Below are positions 49,541 through 62,481 of a DNA stretch of 64,000 nt, piece after piece. The stretch is from positions 318,720 to 382,719 of the forward strand of contig CAJNYU010003038.1 of NCBI GenBank assembly GCA_905331475.1, given 5' to 3'. The stretch comes from Rotaria socialis (Eukaryota > Rotifera > Eurotatoria > Philodinida > Philodinidae). Below the pieces are notes generated by a model, which did not search any database, was not told the DNA's origin, and saw only the letters and a program-made list of their open reading frames with translations. The translations under genes and the position numbers were made by a program. Position 1 is the first letter of the stretch. Each line of letters begins with the position of its first letter.

Positions 49541-52500
49541 ATGGAAGAACCATTGGAACAAGAACATTCAATAACAAATGATGATTTGAAACCATCAACA
49601 TCATCAACAACAGCAAACAAATCATCTCGTTCAACAAAGCAAATAACAACAAATGGTACAACACGTCGCCATAAACGACGGCGTCCAACGAATAGTGCCC
49701 GTTCATCAAGTGATCATTCAACCTCATCAAGTCGTTCATCGTCGACCTCGAGTCATACATCACAATCATCGATAAAAATTTCGAATACAAATGAACAAGA
49801 AATTCAAAAGACTCGTAGTTGCTTAGCACAAGAACAATTACAAACAATAATTGAGAAAACAAAAACGGGAAAATATGATATTTTGGATAGTTTTGCATTT
49901 TTATCATTTGAAACAGATGATGATTGGCGTATTGCATTTGAACATTTTAATCAACAACAATTACAACGAACATACACAAATAAAAAAGCTCATTCATTAT
50001 CTGGTAAAAAGAATGGACATATTATAGATCATTCAGATTCATATTCAATGCACCGATCAACAAGTGCATCATGTAAAATTGACGATGAACATCGAACATC
50101 TACTAATTCAACATCAAATCCACCTGACGATGTATCAATAGAAAAGTATGTTGATTTAAATAAAGAGTTTTACTCTATTTCCAATGTTATTTCTTCGGAA
50201 TATGAGAACAGATGAAGTAAAACATATTTTGTCATTTCATGTTTAAAAAAACAATCATAGATTGTTATTATTACCTATTCAAGATATGACATTGTCAGAT
50301 TAACTATTACTAAGTAAACGTTGTTTTTTTACTTTTAATTTAATCCGTTCTTGTCAATTAGATTTATATAATAGTTTCTTATATTAATCTTGAATTCTAT
50401 CAGTGATACTATTTGAGTTTCATTTTCAACATCGTCATTCGGTTATAATGATTGAATTGTAGGTCGGTAGTCGATGTCACCCTTAGGCATTATTACAAGA
50501 AAAAAAGGACGAATAAGCCTGAAGTCATTTATATTCTTAGACAATTAGTTCTTCATGTCACATAAGTCTGTCATCTTATAGGGAATAATGCTTATCAAGG
50601 ATTTATATATTTAAATTTTATTGCCTAATTAAAAAAAGAGTTTTTTCTTTCTGTTTTGTATTGAGAAATTCACTTTTCATATTATTTTAGTCATCGATCA
50701 TCTATGTGGCAAAATATATCACCGAATAAAAATTCCAATGATCGTTCATTGACGACTATTAAAAATGAACCTATCGACCAAGTAAATCGTTCAGCATCGG
50801 AACATGGAGACAATCATTTCGATAATGAACAAAATCAAAATTCTTCGACATCATCACAAAAATCAAAAGATGATATTAAAATAGAATCAAACGAAAAGAA
50901 ACATCACCATCATCATCATCATAAATCACATAAACGACATAAAACGAAACACGATCTAAGTATTAATGGTGATAGGTAAATAAAACGAGAAAAAAATTGT
51001 TCTTCATTTTAAATATTCACCATTTTGTTTTTTAGTAGTAATAAACATCCGACAATCACATCCATGTCCGACTTAGCCAAACAACATATTAAACACGAGC
51101 CTATGCCTCTACCACCATCATTAAATTTTCCGCCTCATTTCGATCCAAAACTGTATCCTATGCCATCATTTTCACCATTTTCTCATCATCCTCATGGTCC
51201 ACCACCACAATCATTTCCTGGCTCTTACGATCAATCAATGATGTTAGCTAATCGTTTTTATGGGGGTCAATATCCACGGGAATTGTTAATGCCTCCACCT
51301 GCGCGACCACCATCTAGATCACTACAACATCCGTTTTCAATGAAAGACAATCAACAGGATACATCAATGGAAAAAATGTTTGAAAAATACTATCCAGGTG
51401 TATTACCAAGTTATTTAGCCGCAGCAGCATCAGCGGCTGCAGCTGCATCATCAAATAGTAATTCACCTGTATCATCATTAAATGCTAAAATGCATGGTAA
51501 TTCACCAAATGGTCCTGATCATTCATTATGGTCGCAGCGTGAAGCATTACAAAGGCAATATTTATCTGCATCGAATAAACAACCATCAACGAAATCACCT
51601 TTATTTGATTCAACTACAAAATTACCCTCAAATCATTCAAGTACATCACCCATCGATCATCATCATCATCGTCGTCATAGTTCATCGGCATCGAATCCTG
51701 ATATACCAAATTCTACAACACCATCAACACATCCGCTTTATTTAGCACCAGTTATTGTTACAGAATTTCATCAGGTTTGAAGAAAAGAAAAAAAAACTTT
51801 TTCCATGTTAAGCATTTTATTTCTATTTAATTAAGCATCAACACAATCACAATCATACACATGAACATAAATTAAATATAACCACAAAAGACGAACGGCA
51901 ATCATCACCAAGATCTAAAACACCATTATCAAATGAAACTAAAAAAATGAAAACAGGTTTTTCAGTAACAGACATGTTTATTGATAAAACTTCTCCTAAC
52001 ATAAAACATTCACCACAACAACAAGGTTTTCTCTCTGTTGTCAATAATAAAAAAGACAACAATCCATCACCAATAGTACAATTGAAAAAACCATCCAATG
52101 GAAAATGGTCAACAGCACATATTCATATAGCATGGATGATATTTAATAATGAACAAAGACAACGTGATAAATTGAATCTTCTTAATCAAACAAATAAAAC
52201 TCGAACATCATCGACATTACCATCTTCTCAATCGACATTATTACCACCACCTGTACCGTTAAATGACAACAATAATGATTTATCACTATTACGTCCACCA
52301 TTACCACCACCGGTACCATCACCGTTTGCATTTCCATTTCCATTCGATATGAATTCTCAACAAAATCCTCTATTACGATCGCCGTCAACTGCAAAATTAT
52401 CACGACCAACAGTAACATCTTCATCGTCGTCATCGTCACCTTCAATTAAAGCACCAACAATGAAACGTGAACAAAAAATGCCATTTATGGATGAACGTAT

Positions 52501-53183
52501 GCGACGAACATCACCGTCACCTTTATCACGGCCAACATCAGGATCTAACTTTCTTCCATCATCACCATCACATCGAATGAAGGTAAAAATTTTTAGTAAA
52601 ATTTTTTATTTCTAATAAAAAGTTTTTTTTGTAATAGATGGATTTTCCATCGTTATTATTACCACCACCAGGACAACAGCAACAACAACAACAACAACAA
52701 CAACAGCAGCAGCAGCAGCAGCATCAATTACCAACGTTTCCTTCGAATGATGATCGTAAACGTTTTCTAAACTTCAATGTAGATCTTTTACAATCATTTG
52801 GTCCACCACCACCTCCATCTCCATTTTTGTCATCATTTTTTCCAATGGGTGGACCCCCAATGCCACCACCTATGCCTTCTTCATCATCTCGTCGTAGTGG
52901 TATAAACAGTGATTCACAAAAATCATCATTATTTCCGCCGCCAACATCATCGACACCATTCGATTTTACTCGATCGCCTCTATTACCACCTGGATTCCCT
53001 ATGCCAAATAATCATCTTGAATCGGATCGCTATCGTTTTCTACTTGAACAACATGCACGTGACCGAGATATGCAATATGCAATGATGGCTGCTGCAGCAG
53101 CGGCAGGAAATGGACAACATGCTCCACCGCCACTCTTTACCGATCCAAATGCAGCGGCGCTATTTAAACATTATTCAAATTGA
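49541..53183 (+). CDS. AUTS2: AUTS2/FBRSL1/tay-family nuclear regulator
   Basis: This long, disordered, Ser/Pro/His-rich protein belongs to the AUTS2-fibrosin family, whose vertebrate members join PRC1-type complexes and act in transcription. Two conserved anchors are visible. An N-terminal ILDSFAFLSFETDDDW matches the family's DGFAIASF element after a basic RRHKRRRPT stretch. The Auts2 core KPSNGKWSTAHIHIAWMIFN matches human SGKWCAMHVRVAYMIL. Low-complexity tracts include poly-His (about 50908-50930), poly-Gln (about 52675-52725, CAA/CAG), poly-Ala and many poly-Pro stretches. The first exon ends at about 50142 and is joined across a 550-bp intron to 50691. Other introns are near 50980, 51777 and 52580. 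The stop is at 53181. Confidence 0.82.
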
Positions 53184-54182
53184 ATTTCATTTCGTTCTGT
53201 TTTATATATAAATCATGACTTGTTTTTTTCTTCTTCTTTTTTTTCTTTTTCGTCTGTGTCACACCAATCCTTGATCTCTGTCTCTCTCTCTCTCTCTCTC
53301 TTTCTATCTTATTTACTTCACGAATCCATGACGCAACTTATTTTTGTTTATTATTTTGCATCAACAGTGTCTTCTTCATATATCTCTCTTTCTTTTTCTC
53401 TCCCTCGTCTCTCCTTTGTTTTTATTCTCGACTTAAGAGTGTGTATCAATTTCATTTTCGTAGAAGCAAAAACAAAAACATTCGGGATTTTGGTTGCTTT
53501 TTTCTCTAATCTGTATTCATTTGAATCTATCTTACTTGGGATATTTACTTCTTATTCTTCTTTATACTCACAATCGTGTTATATATGGAATTTTTTTTTC
53601 ATATGAGTTTGCGTGCGTGTGTGCGTTTGTATGTGTAAATAATCAATGTGTGTATGTTTACAATTTGACAAACAACGCCAAAAATATACTCTCAATGAAT
53701 GCTATAATAATATATTTATAATCAATTGTTCGGCGAAAAAGAAGAAATAAAGCTACAAGATCTATCTAATTATTTTAATTATAAGAATTCTTATTGGAAC
53801 AAAAAAAAAAGAAAGTGATATTATGTTTATTGAGGAATGCAAATAACATTAATAATGCCTTGTAGGAGAACATGACGATAATGATTCTTTCCTATTTTTT
53901 GCTGCTTCTTTTTCTTATCTGCTCGTTTACGATGAATAAGTTGTCTTATGATGGTACTCCGCAGATAGATATTTGATGGTTCCAAGAGAGAAAAAAAAAC
54001 ATTCATCAAATATCATTATAGTTCTTCTTGATGATTCTTATTGATATACAACGAAAAAGAAAAATATCTAGGCAAGCGATATCGACCAACTCTATGTACG
54101 AGTACATATATATATAGACATGGAAAATATGTCTTGCTAACAGACGGAATAATAATAACAAAGAAAAAAACAAGAAGCTATC
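53184..54182. other. Pyrimidine-rich 3' region and spacer
   Basis: From 53220 to about 53600 the plus strand is dominated by T and C, with (TC)n and TTTTCTTTT runs, which create long meaningless open frames. It is probably the 3' untranslated region of the AUTS2-like gene. The rest is AT-rich spacer. Confidence 0.5.
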
Positions 54183-54824
54183 ATGAAACTTGTACTTGTC
54201 GTTGCTTTTTTAGCTCTTATTTGTATGGCTCGAACAGTACCGATGGTAAAATTAAATTAAAACAGTTAGTTTTTTTCTTTTCAATAGTTTTAAATTATAG
54301 CGATCATCATCAACACGTACACTCATTATGTCTGATTATGACGATGAGGAGCATGATCACAGAATTCAAGATAATGTTGGTAACGATGACGACGACGACG
54401 ACGAAGAAGAAGAAGAAGAAGAAGCAATTATAACAACTACAGCAACTACAACGACTAATCGTTTTACTTTTGCATTTCCAACAAGAAACCGTGATTTAAT
54501 ACCGACAAGAAGTAGAATACCGGTAGATATTTAGAAATAAGAATATTCTGTTTTTTGGTTTAAACTCTAATTTGACTTACTATTTAGACTGAAACTACAA
54601 CAGCCATGCGAACAGCAAGCTCAACAAAATATGATTTTGATGAGGCTAATGTTGACGATGACAATGCTTTTGGTGAATATGATGGAGATTTTAAATATCT
54701 TAAAAAGATTCGTAGAGCAATGCAACGTTTTTTCGAAGAACTTAAAAAACTAATGCAAAAGATCACTGGCTCTGAATATGTTACTGCAGCACAACAACGA
54801 CAAAGCAATCAATATGATTCATAA
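54183..54824 (+). CDS. Small secreted protein: acidic middle and cationic amphipathic C-terminal helix
   Basis: No homologue is recognised. Three exons (54183-54245, 54301-54522, 54588-54824) splice in phase 0 to 173 residues. Residues 1-16 or so form a clear signal peptide (MKLVLVVAFLALICMA). Residues 32-62 are strongly acidic (runs of Asp then Glu). Residues 65-74 are Thr-rich, which suggests O-glycosylation. Residues 110-128 are acidic again. Residues 129-156 form a Lys/Arg-rich amphipathic helix (FKYLKKIRRAMQRFFEELKK...), net charge about +7, followed by a short polar tail. An acidic propiece ahead of a cationic helix resembles host-defence peptide precursors. It could equally be a structural matrix or calcium-binding protein. 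No obvious dibasic cleavage site directly precedes the helix. Confidence 0.7.
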
Positions 54825-56240
54825 GAAAAACTGATTGAATTATTTTGTTTCACTAGAAATGACATTTCTATCTCATTTATTAGTTATTTTTAGATAAGTC
54901 ATTAATAACAAAAAAAATTATTTGTATATAGTTGTTATAGTTTATTTGCATGTTATGATCTACTCGTCTATTTTTCGCTTGATTTCAATGTATAAATATA
55001 CAAGAAATGTAATCATTCACTTGACTTGATCTATGCCGATGCGCAAAATATATTGTTTCGTACAAATATATATAACTTATAAATCATGTGTGCAATAAGA
55101 TTATCTCTCGACATAGGAATGTCAATCAAGATAGACCTTTTCCTTTCGAGATATACAGCGCTAAGTTTATGTGTCGCACTTTGTACCTTGAATGAAAATT
55201 TTTATCTGATGTTTTCTTAAGACGATACGAATGCAAAGACTCAAAATGTAGTCATGACTAGCTAATTAGGATCGCGTAAGCGATGTTTTTTTTGCATTTT
55301 GTAAGTCACTCAGAAAAATTTTCTTTTTGAGCCTTTTACCAAAACTACTGGTCAATCTATGTGCACTTCTCTTATTCTTCTCTTCCTTTAATATGACTAA
55401 ACACTATATTTTTATTTTTAGAAATATTCTGAGATAAATTGAAAATGACGAATGCTTAGGAAATGGAATTCTTTCTGAATTTATCATCGTTTGTTAATAT
55501 TTGATTACATTTGTAACAAAAAAGTAACCTATCGTGATCGGAAGTATTTCTCGACAAGTCTAGTTTCTTTTTTTTTTGTCTACTAATTCTATAGATTTGC
55601 ATATGAATTATCGAGTGTTTTGCAATTATTAACTATTTTCACGCATATTAACAAAAAACAAAAGGATGCTTTTCTTTTATGAATCGTCTATTTTTCTCGT
55701 TTATATTATGTCACTGGTTTTTTCTTTTCTTATTATGGAATACTTAGTTCGCATTTGCATATGTCTCTTGTCTCAGATCATGAGGGTCTTATCCTTTTCT
55801 CTCGTGATTAATTTGTCAACGTTTATGATATGTTTCGTTGACACATGAAGAAGTTTGTGTCAATCAAATATTTGATGTAAATATCGACTTTTAATTATAC
55901 AGTGAGATGAAACGACTAAATATATACCTATGAAATCCTAGTTTTTCAATTAAAAAGATAAAATTCAAAAGAATAATTAACATTTATATTTATGAATGTT
56001 GTCATATGGCATTAAATATTATCCATAAATTTTATATTACTGCTTGTAAATAAACTCTTGACATTTTACTGTAGAAAATTTTTTTTTCTGTTTCTTGTTT
56101 CAACAGCGCACGCAAAAATTACTTTTCTATTCAAATGAATCTATTTACTGTCGAAATGCATAAAATACTCAAATATCTATTTCAAATAGACTGATTATTG
56201 ATCTAGACAGGCAAGCAACTCTTTCAACAAAAACCGACTA
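54825..56240. other. 1.4-kb intergenic region
   Basis: AT-rich; no gene, RNA or repeat was supported. The plus-strand frame at 55666-55848 is hydrophobic by T-richness only. Confidence 0.45.
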
Positions 56241-56504
56241 ATGTCCTTGGAAACTCAACGACGATTGTTGTTATCTGAATGGCGATTAGTTGTAGTTAGT
56301 CAAACATCATATCCAATTATGTATAGAATTGAACGACCATTATTATCTAGAGAAGAATTACGATGTTTTCCAGGGAAGTATGCTATAGTGAAAATCCCAT
56401 TAGGAAATCGAATTATTACCAAATGGCAGGAACAAGTACGTCCTTTAGACGACGATGATGATCAATGGTATGTCGTTCGTGAATGGACGGAAGCAGAAAT
56501 GTAA
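56241..56504 (+). CDS. Short unassigned ORF, possibly first exon of the downstream gene
   Basis: This 87-residue frame has protein-like composition (LLLSEWRLVVVSQTSYPIM, RPLLSREELRCFPGKYAIVK, WYVVREWTEAEM) in an otherwise gene-free area. Two readings exist: a small complete gene ending at 56504, or a first coding exon ending at about 56465 with donor CAATG|GTATGTCG. The latter is in the right phase to join the acceptor near 58487 and would give a roughly 2-kb intron. I do not recognise the product. Confidence 0.45.
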   Translation: MSLETQRRLLLSEWRLVVVSQTSYPIMYRIERPLLSREELRCFPGKYAIVKIPLGNRIITKWQEQVRPLDDDDDQWYVVREWTEAEM

Positions 56505-58487
56505 AGAAACGATGACAATTATTTTCGCTTTGAATTTTTCTTTTCTAAATAAATATATCTACGGATATTAGTGTAGATGGGCATCGACATTAAAAGATCT
56601 ACGAATTTCTTTTTGTTGTAAAGAAAACTTGTTATAATATAATTCTATTGATTATTTCAAAAATGAAAATGTCTTTACTGATGTCATGGGTATTTCTGAT
56701 CAGGCGCGAAGGTTGAGTTTCAATCTTGAACATAATCGAAACGAATAAAAAGTAGAAGTAATGATATTCATGTTGAGTGGTATGAATATATTAGAAAAAA
56801 AAGAAAAAATAATGGTCGATGCTTTTTTTTCTATTTTATAACGATTCGTTGTATCCACTGAACTTCGTGGGACAATGTTATCGGTTATGCATCAATGCCT
56901 TACTCCGTTGATTTTTTTGCTAAAAAACGACTCGATACATGAAGGTGAACGACTGTATGAACATAAAAAGCGTACTTGAACCATGATTTTAGATTAATTG
57001 GATATGTGAATAGTAACATACAGAGACGAACGAAATATTCTCACCCGATTATTCGTATTTTATACTGGTAACTGTTTGGTATCGCCTGGAAAAATATTAT
57101 GGCTACGTAAGTTAACGATAATTCATACTAATCATTTAGTTGAATATATATATTTAGTAACATCGTTTATAGATTTTCTTAAATGTATTAAAACTATTAT
57201 TTAACACTATCTAATAGATTCTGAGATATAATTTATTGAGCAGAAGATTAAAAAAGATCATTTCATCATGCAGTGCATGACAAGATTCTTTTGTTTTACC
57301 AAATTCTTCGTTATAAAGTGGTGAACCCTTCAATGTCACGAAAACCTCAACAAGTGACAATCTCATAATAAAAGGAATCTTTTATAGATTAACTACAAGC
57401 TTTAATGCAGAAGAGAGACTCTGACAAGGCTTGCATCTCGACATACTTTTTCAAAACAAAAGCAGAACCTATGAACTACTGTAAAGTTTGTGCGAAACGT
57501 TTTAGATGTGCCATAAAAAAAAGCGAGGAGAGGATCATAAGGCAGACGATACCGAATAAGAAATGAAAGGATTTAAGAGGAATCCAGGTTTGGACTATCT
57601 TCCCACAAATTTTTCGAAATTTCGAAAGTTTTAATAATAAACGATGTTTTCGATGAAGAAGAAACTCAATATCAATCGGCTCAACATATACAACATTTAT
57701 ATAAAGAAATATGTAAGGGATAGTTTCAACAATAATTTATGAACTAGGAAAAAAAGTTGAATTAGTTCATATACACAAACTACTTAAACATTTGCTTGTT
57801 TCGCCGTTATAATGATTTGATAGCAAAAAACCACATTATTTCTGTGTATGTCTTACACAAGTCATCTATTTTATTTTCTATATTTTCTTGCAAGATATTG
57901 TTATTATATAACAAAAAAAAAAGGATCCGCTTCAATCAATCGACGTCTTAAACCTTCAATTCATTTCATTGCGTATCTATATAATGCCGTGAAGTGACAA
58001 TCAACCAATATGATAATTAAACACAAGGATATATTTTCTGCAAGGTCATTAACTTGTGTTTATGCGCTAGTTTACTTTTTAAAAACCAAATAATATAGTT
58101 TTGAGTAATTTTCGAATAAATAAAAGTTCGATTTATATTAATATCGAGAGAAACAAATTAAAGAATGATTCGATAAAGAATACTATTGTGTGGATTTATT
58201 TACAACCATTTGAAATGAAAATAAGAACACAACAAAGTAGTGTCTGATATGCAGGTGTCCTTGTCTTTTTTTCCAATGTATGTAGTTCCGCAAGACTGAT
58301 TTTGTCTACCGTCGCTGTCGCAAACCATATGTGTATTTTGTCTTTTGATAAACAGAAAATCACAAGCAAAATCATAAATCGACACTTTTTCTACGTTTTT
58401 TTTCATGCCAATCACTCCTACAAATAACATATTATTTCTATACTTCTAACTATTGCCCTTGTTTTATTTCATTTCATTATTTATAGC
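56505..58487. other. 2-kb gap, intergenic or one long intron
   Basis: No convincing gene was seen. A minus-strand frame at 58200-58430 contains several cysteines but lacks a start context or partner exon. The gap ends in a good acceptor (ATTTATAG) at 58487. Confidence 0.4.
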
Positions 58488-60138
58488 GGTCGTAACTATA
58501 ACATAGTCGAAGCTAATTCAGATAGAGAAGCTACCTCAAATCGTGTGCAAGATCGTACTCAACTTCATCGAATTCTATCCGAAGTTGGGTTGAATCCGAG
58601 CGATTTTGTTTTCAGTCCATTACCAGGAGACAATCAACCACAGGAGCAAGCATCGAATCATCCATCAGCTTTTTCTAGCTATCCTGTACAACAGCAACAA
58701 ATAAAAAATAACAAATATCTGCTACAAACTCAATCTCAATCGTTTTTGTCACCAGGTCGGTCAATTGCATCCGTACATCAGCCACCTCCACCATTAGCAC
58801 AACCTCCTGCAAACCAACCGCCATCACCACCATCATCACAACCATTGCAAGCATTATCCTCACTGGTTAATCGAGATATATCTAATACACAAAATACAAA
58901 TTCACAATTACAACAAGATATGAGTCAACATATTCTTTCACCACGACGAACACCTCCAGAGCCACCTCATAGTTTTGTCTCACATCACAATGAGTCGAAC
59001 TTATCGGCTGAACATTATTTACGTGAAATCAATTGTGCCGATAATCCACCTGTTAAAGTAGTTAAACCAAGTACACAAAATGTTGTCTATCGAAAAGAAA
59101 TTCGTATTCGTTATTTACAACCACCAACACCACCACCACCGGCACCAATCATCATCCGTGAAAAACACGTACCACCTATTCCACCTCAATCCGTACGGAT
59201 TCTTTTTTTTTTTTTCTTTCTTTCTTTCATTAATCAAATTCGTTTGAATTCCTATTTATAGCCACTTCTTATTCGCGAACGAAAACCTGAAGCACGTACA
59301 CCACCACCATTAACTATTCGTGAACGTCCACCAACACCACCAGCACCACTTGAGTAAAATTTAAGAAGCAAACGAAATTTTCTTTCTTATTATCTGTCAT
59401 TTTCTTTTTTCCTTTCATATCATTAGACCGTATGTGATTGATAAAAATCTACCACCTCCTCCACCTCAACCACGTCAAATTATTATTGAACGTTTACCAA
59501 CACCACCACCAAAACCACGTACAGTTATATTCGAAAAATGGTTACCATATAAAAAAGTTAAGCGCCCTGTTCTATTACAAAAAGCACCGCCACCAGAGCC
59601 TCCTAAAGTGACACGTAATGTTATTATCGAATACGAACCATTAAAAGCTTTTACAGTTCGACGTGTTATCGAAGAAGGTGTATTCCGTGTTGATCCACAT
59701 CAATATGCAAGTTATAATGCACAAACACACACGGGCGGTGATGTACGTGTTGTTGAACGTATTGAAGATTTACCGCCACCAAGTGAAAAATTAGCTCATG
59801 TTTTAAATGAATATAATTATAGTAGTGCATCGCCAGCACATTGTTATAGTCATGAATCTCATCAACATCTATCTGAACATATTCCATCATCGGTTCAACA
59901 TTTATTAAGCGGTGCGCAAACATCATCGAGCACGGATTATTTAACAAATGTATCACGTGCATCAAATACACCAGCCGTTAGACAAGAACGAGTTCTATCA
60001 ACAGGTTACAGTTCATCAGTTCCAAGTCCAACGATTGTACCATTTCAATGTTCGAATTCGAAAATATCTCCTCGTTCATTAAGACAATATACACCCAATG
60101 ACAGTCCAATGCGATCTCATATTAGTGACATTTATTAA
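58488..60138 (+). CDS. Proline-rich protein with I/V-I-x-E-R/K repeats, 5' end unresolved
   Basis: I do not recognise a named family. The frame is open from the acceptor at 58487, with first in-frame codons encoding GRNYNIVEANSDREATSN; no Met lies before 58488 in that exon, so the first exon is missing or is 56241-56465. Residues then run QLHRILSEVGLNPSDFVFSP, a Gln/Pro/Ser-rich stretch, and a repeat region spread over three exons: APIIIREKHVPPIPP, PLLIRERKPEARTPPP, PLTIRERPPTPPAP, QIIIERLPTPPPKPR and TVIFEKWLPYKKVKR. Introns at about 59196-59261 and 59353-59427 are short. Alternating charged-hydrophobic and proline segments recall articulin/alveolin-type cortical cytoskeleton proteins, but this is only a resemblance. 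The C-terminal 150 residues are Ser/His-rich. Confidence 0.55.
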
Positions 60139-61963
60139 GAACTTAAATCATGCTTCATTCGCTTTATAATTTGATAAAGACACAAACAATTTTTTTTTCG
60201 TTCTTTCCTTTTTGTCTTTTTTTCTCAAAATAATTTCTCAATAACTTAACACGATGTGATTTTCTTAAAAGAGCACGATGTTTTTAGTCAACTAATAGGC
60301 ATGTATATGTGGATTAATTATATATCCATCATACATTTTTTTCAGTTATATATGTGACGAAATAAAAAAACCTGCAAATCACAAAAGAATATTTTTCTGA
60401 TAGGATTGAAATTTTCGATAGAGATAATCATACGAAGGCATAGTCAATGACCTGTCAGAAATTTGTATTGTATATTGTAGACACTAATGTGATTGATCGA
60501 TCTATTATGATTTACCTATATGTTTAGAGAACCACGTTGCGATTATCTGATGCCAGTCTACAAGTAGCGCTCATCCTACGGATTCGTTGACCATTTTCTG
60601 AAAGAATAAGAATGGTACTTCATTGTGAATTACAAAAGTAGTCTACGATGAATTTGCAGGAAGTTTGTTGCGGAAGATAGTTATGCAACAGAATAACTAA
60701 CTCAGTCGTGATTTATTGCCTTATTCAACAAGTAACGCGACCGTAGTGTTGCTAACCCTCTACTAAAAGGATATGAATATTTAAAAAGCAAAAACGCTCA
60801 CGTGAGACACTTCAGATGCTTCCCTGATCGAACAATACGGTATGTATACGGCCGTGAAGCGTTAAATACGGCCCCTATCTAATGGCCATATTCAATCACC
60901 CGGGTTATAGCTTGGTAATAATTGTACCGGAAAAAATGACTGATAGCTAAGCTTAGATAGAAAACCTACTTGCAAGTATCATCAAGAAATCTTTGTTTAA
61001 GTACTATTCATCGATACAAAATAACTAGAGTGAAATTAGGTGCGTCGGAACCAATGAAGCTTGAACAACGTTCAGAAAAATTTCAATAAGCTCGATATAA
61101 AATGAAGAAAAACAACCATCCAGGAGAGCTATGAACGAAATACTTCGTTTCAGTGAACCTGTAACACAAGCTAGTCAACACACTATAGAAACTTAACAAG
61201 AATCCACACTTATAGATTACAGACCGAATTTAATCCAGCTTTTTTTTATTTCGAGTTTCGTTCGATTTATCTACTTTTTTTGCTCAAATCCGTTTGAGCT
61301 CATTTCGGTTCGGTTCGTTCTCGCTCCATGATGCAAATATATGCATCCCAGTGTGTATGGCCAAAGAAAAAAACTCTCACTCTTACTTGATTCAGTTGAA
61401 ATCCCACTCTCAGTTCAAAAAACAACTAAAATTATTAATACTTTTTCGATGAATATAAATTTCAGATATTTTAAGCGAGCTAGGAAACTCTTTCATGGCG
61501 TTGCCACGAAAAAGCTAGTAGATTGACACTATTTTCGACAGTCCTTGCAATTTTTCTAATCTAGACTGTGTGAAAATATTCTGAAGTTGTCAAACAGTGT
61601 AATAAAAATAATTAGTATGGCTTTTCTGAGTGAGCGGCTAGTCGTTCGTTGGCTCCTCTTCAGGTGCCACTCACCGCTAGCCGCCTCAATCATTAATGTG
61701 TTTCATTCTTGTGATTGTGGTGTACTATTCAAATGTTGAATCATTCAATGTTCACTTTATTAAAATTTGTAAGATTAAATCAAAAAGAATTTTCAAATCC
61801 ACGCGCATCAACAGTTATAGGGTCCGTTGATTTTGGATTTATTTGCACCAGAAAAAGCATCTTGTCAATCAATCAAGAATGATAGTATTATTTTGAATTG
61901 AACATCATTAAAATGTAGAACCTTATCGGCATACAAATCTGCCATTATCATCAGTGTTACTAG
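60139..61963. other. Intergenic DNA with dispersed-repeat copies
   Basis: No gene is supported. At 60733-60771 there is a diverged copy of the 189-227 sequence, including CCCTCTACTAAAAGGA, and at 61633-61686 the third hairpin repeat. About 0.9 kb lies between them, compared with 0.4-0.9 kb between the matching features at the left end, in the same order and orientation. Confidence 0.5.
61633..61686. repeat. GC-rich hairpin repeat, copy 3
   Basis: It begins AGCGGCTAGTCGTTCGT, identical to copy 2 over 17 bases, and ends CGCTAGCCGCC. The inner segment differs (GGCTCC...GGTGCC) but still pairs, so sequence changes appear compensated between the two inner arms. Confidence 0.6.
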
Positions 61964-62281
61964 TTAATTTATACCTTCTATAAAATTTGAGACGACAATT
62001 ATAGAATTAAGAATAGACAATATATATACACGTTCAGTGATTGTTAAACTATATTTTTCCAATCGATTGTTTATTCTATCTTTTACATTACCTAAATGAA
62101 CGTTAAAATGCTTGTTGTATGCGTGTTGAATATGCAAAAATATTATTTCATTTAATGCAAAAGTTAAACGTAGCAAAACGCCAATTCCAATGTATTGTGC
62201 TGACATCAGTAAAATAGATATGATATGATGTCGATATTTATTCACAGAAATATTAACAATAGCAAAGTACAACAACACCAC
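61964..62281 (-). CDS. Unassigned hydrophobic ORF (weak)
   Basis: This 105-residue frame reads ISILLMSAQYIGIGVLLRLT, then LNEIIFLHIQHAYNKHFNVH and ITERVYILSILNSIIVVSNF. It has two hydrophobic segments around a polar loop, reminiscent of the end of a multi-pass receptor but not recognised. It lies about 200 bp beyond the end of the F-box/LRR copy on the same strand. It may be a decayed gene fragment or chance. Confidence 0.25.
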   Translation of the reverse strand: MVLLYFAIVNISVNKYRHHIISILLMSAQYIGIGVLLRLTFALNEIIFLHIQHAYNKHFNVHLGNVKDRINNRLEKYSLTITERVYILSILNSIIVVSNFIEGIN

Positions 62282-62481
62282 ATTAATACAACCATGTGAT
62301 CTAAAACAATATTTCTAAATACAGCTATTTCACAAGCGATGAATACATATATAACAGTGAAATTGCGTTGTTGAAGTAATCATGAATTGATTTTCTTTTT
62401 GTCTAATCAATATGATCAATCTATATGCAATCTTCAGGCATTATCAGCTTTTATTTATATAAATCTCAACAAAAATAATAT

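Noticed and set aside
53220..53721. Long plus-strand frames rich in Ser, Phe and Leu
   Set aside because: They derive from the T/C-rich 3' region; composition alone keeps stops away.
58200..58430. Minus-strand frame with several cysteines
   Set aside because: No signal peptide, no clear partner exon and no family match; possibly intronic if the upstream exon model of the proline-rich gene is right.
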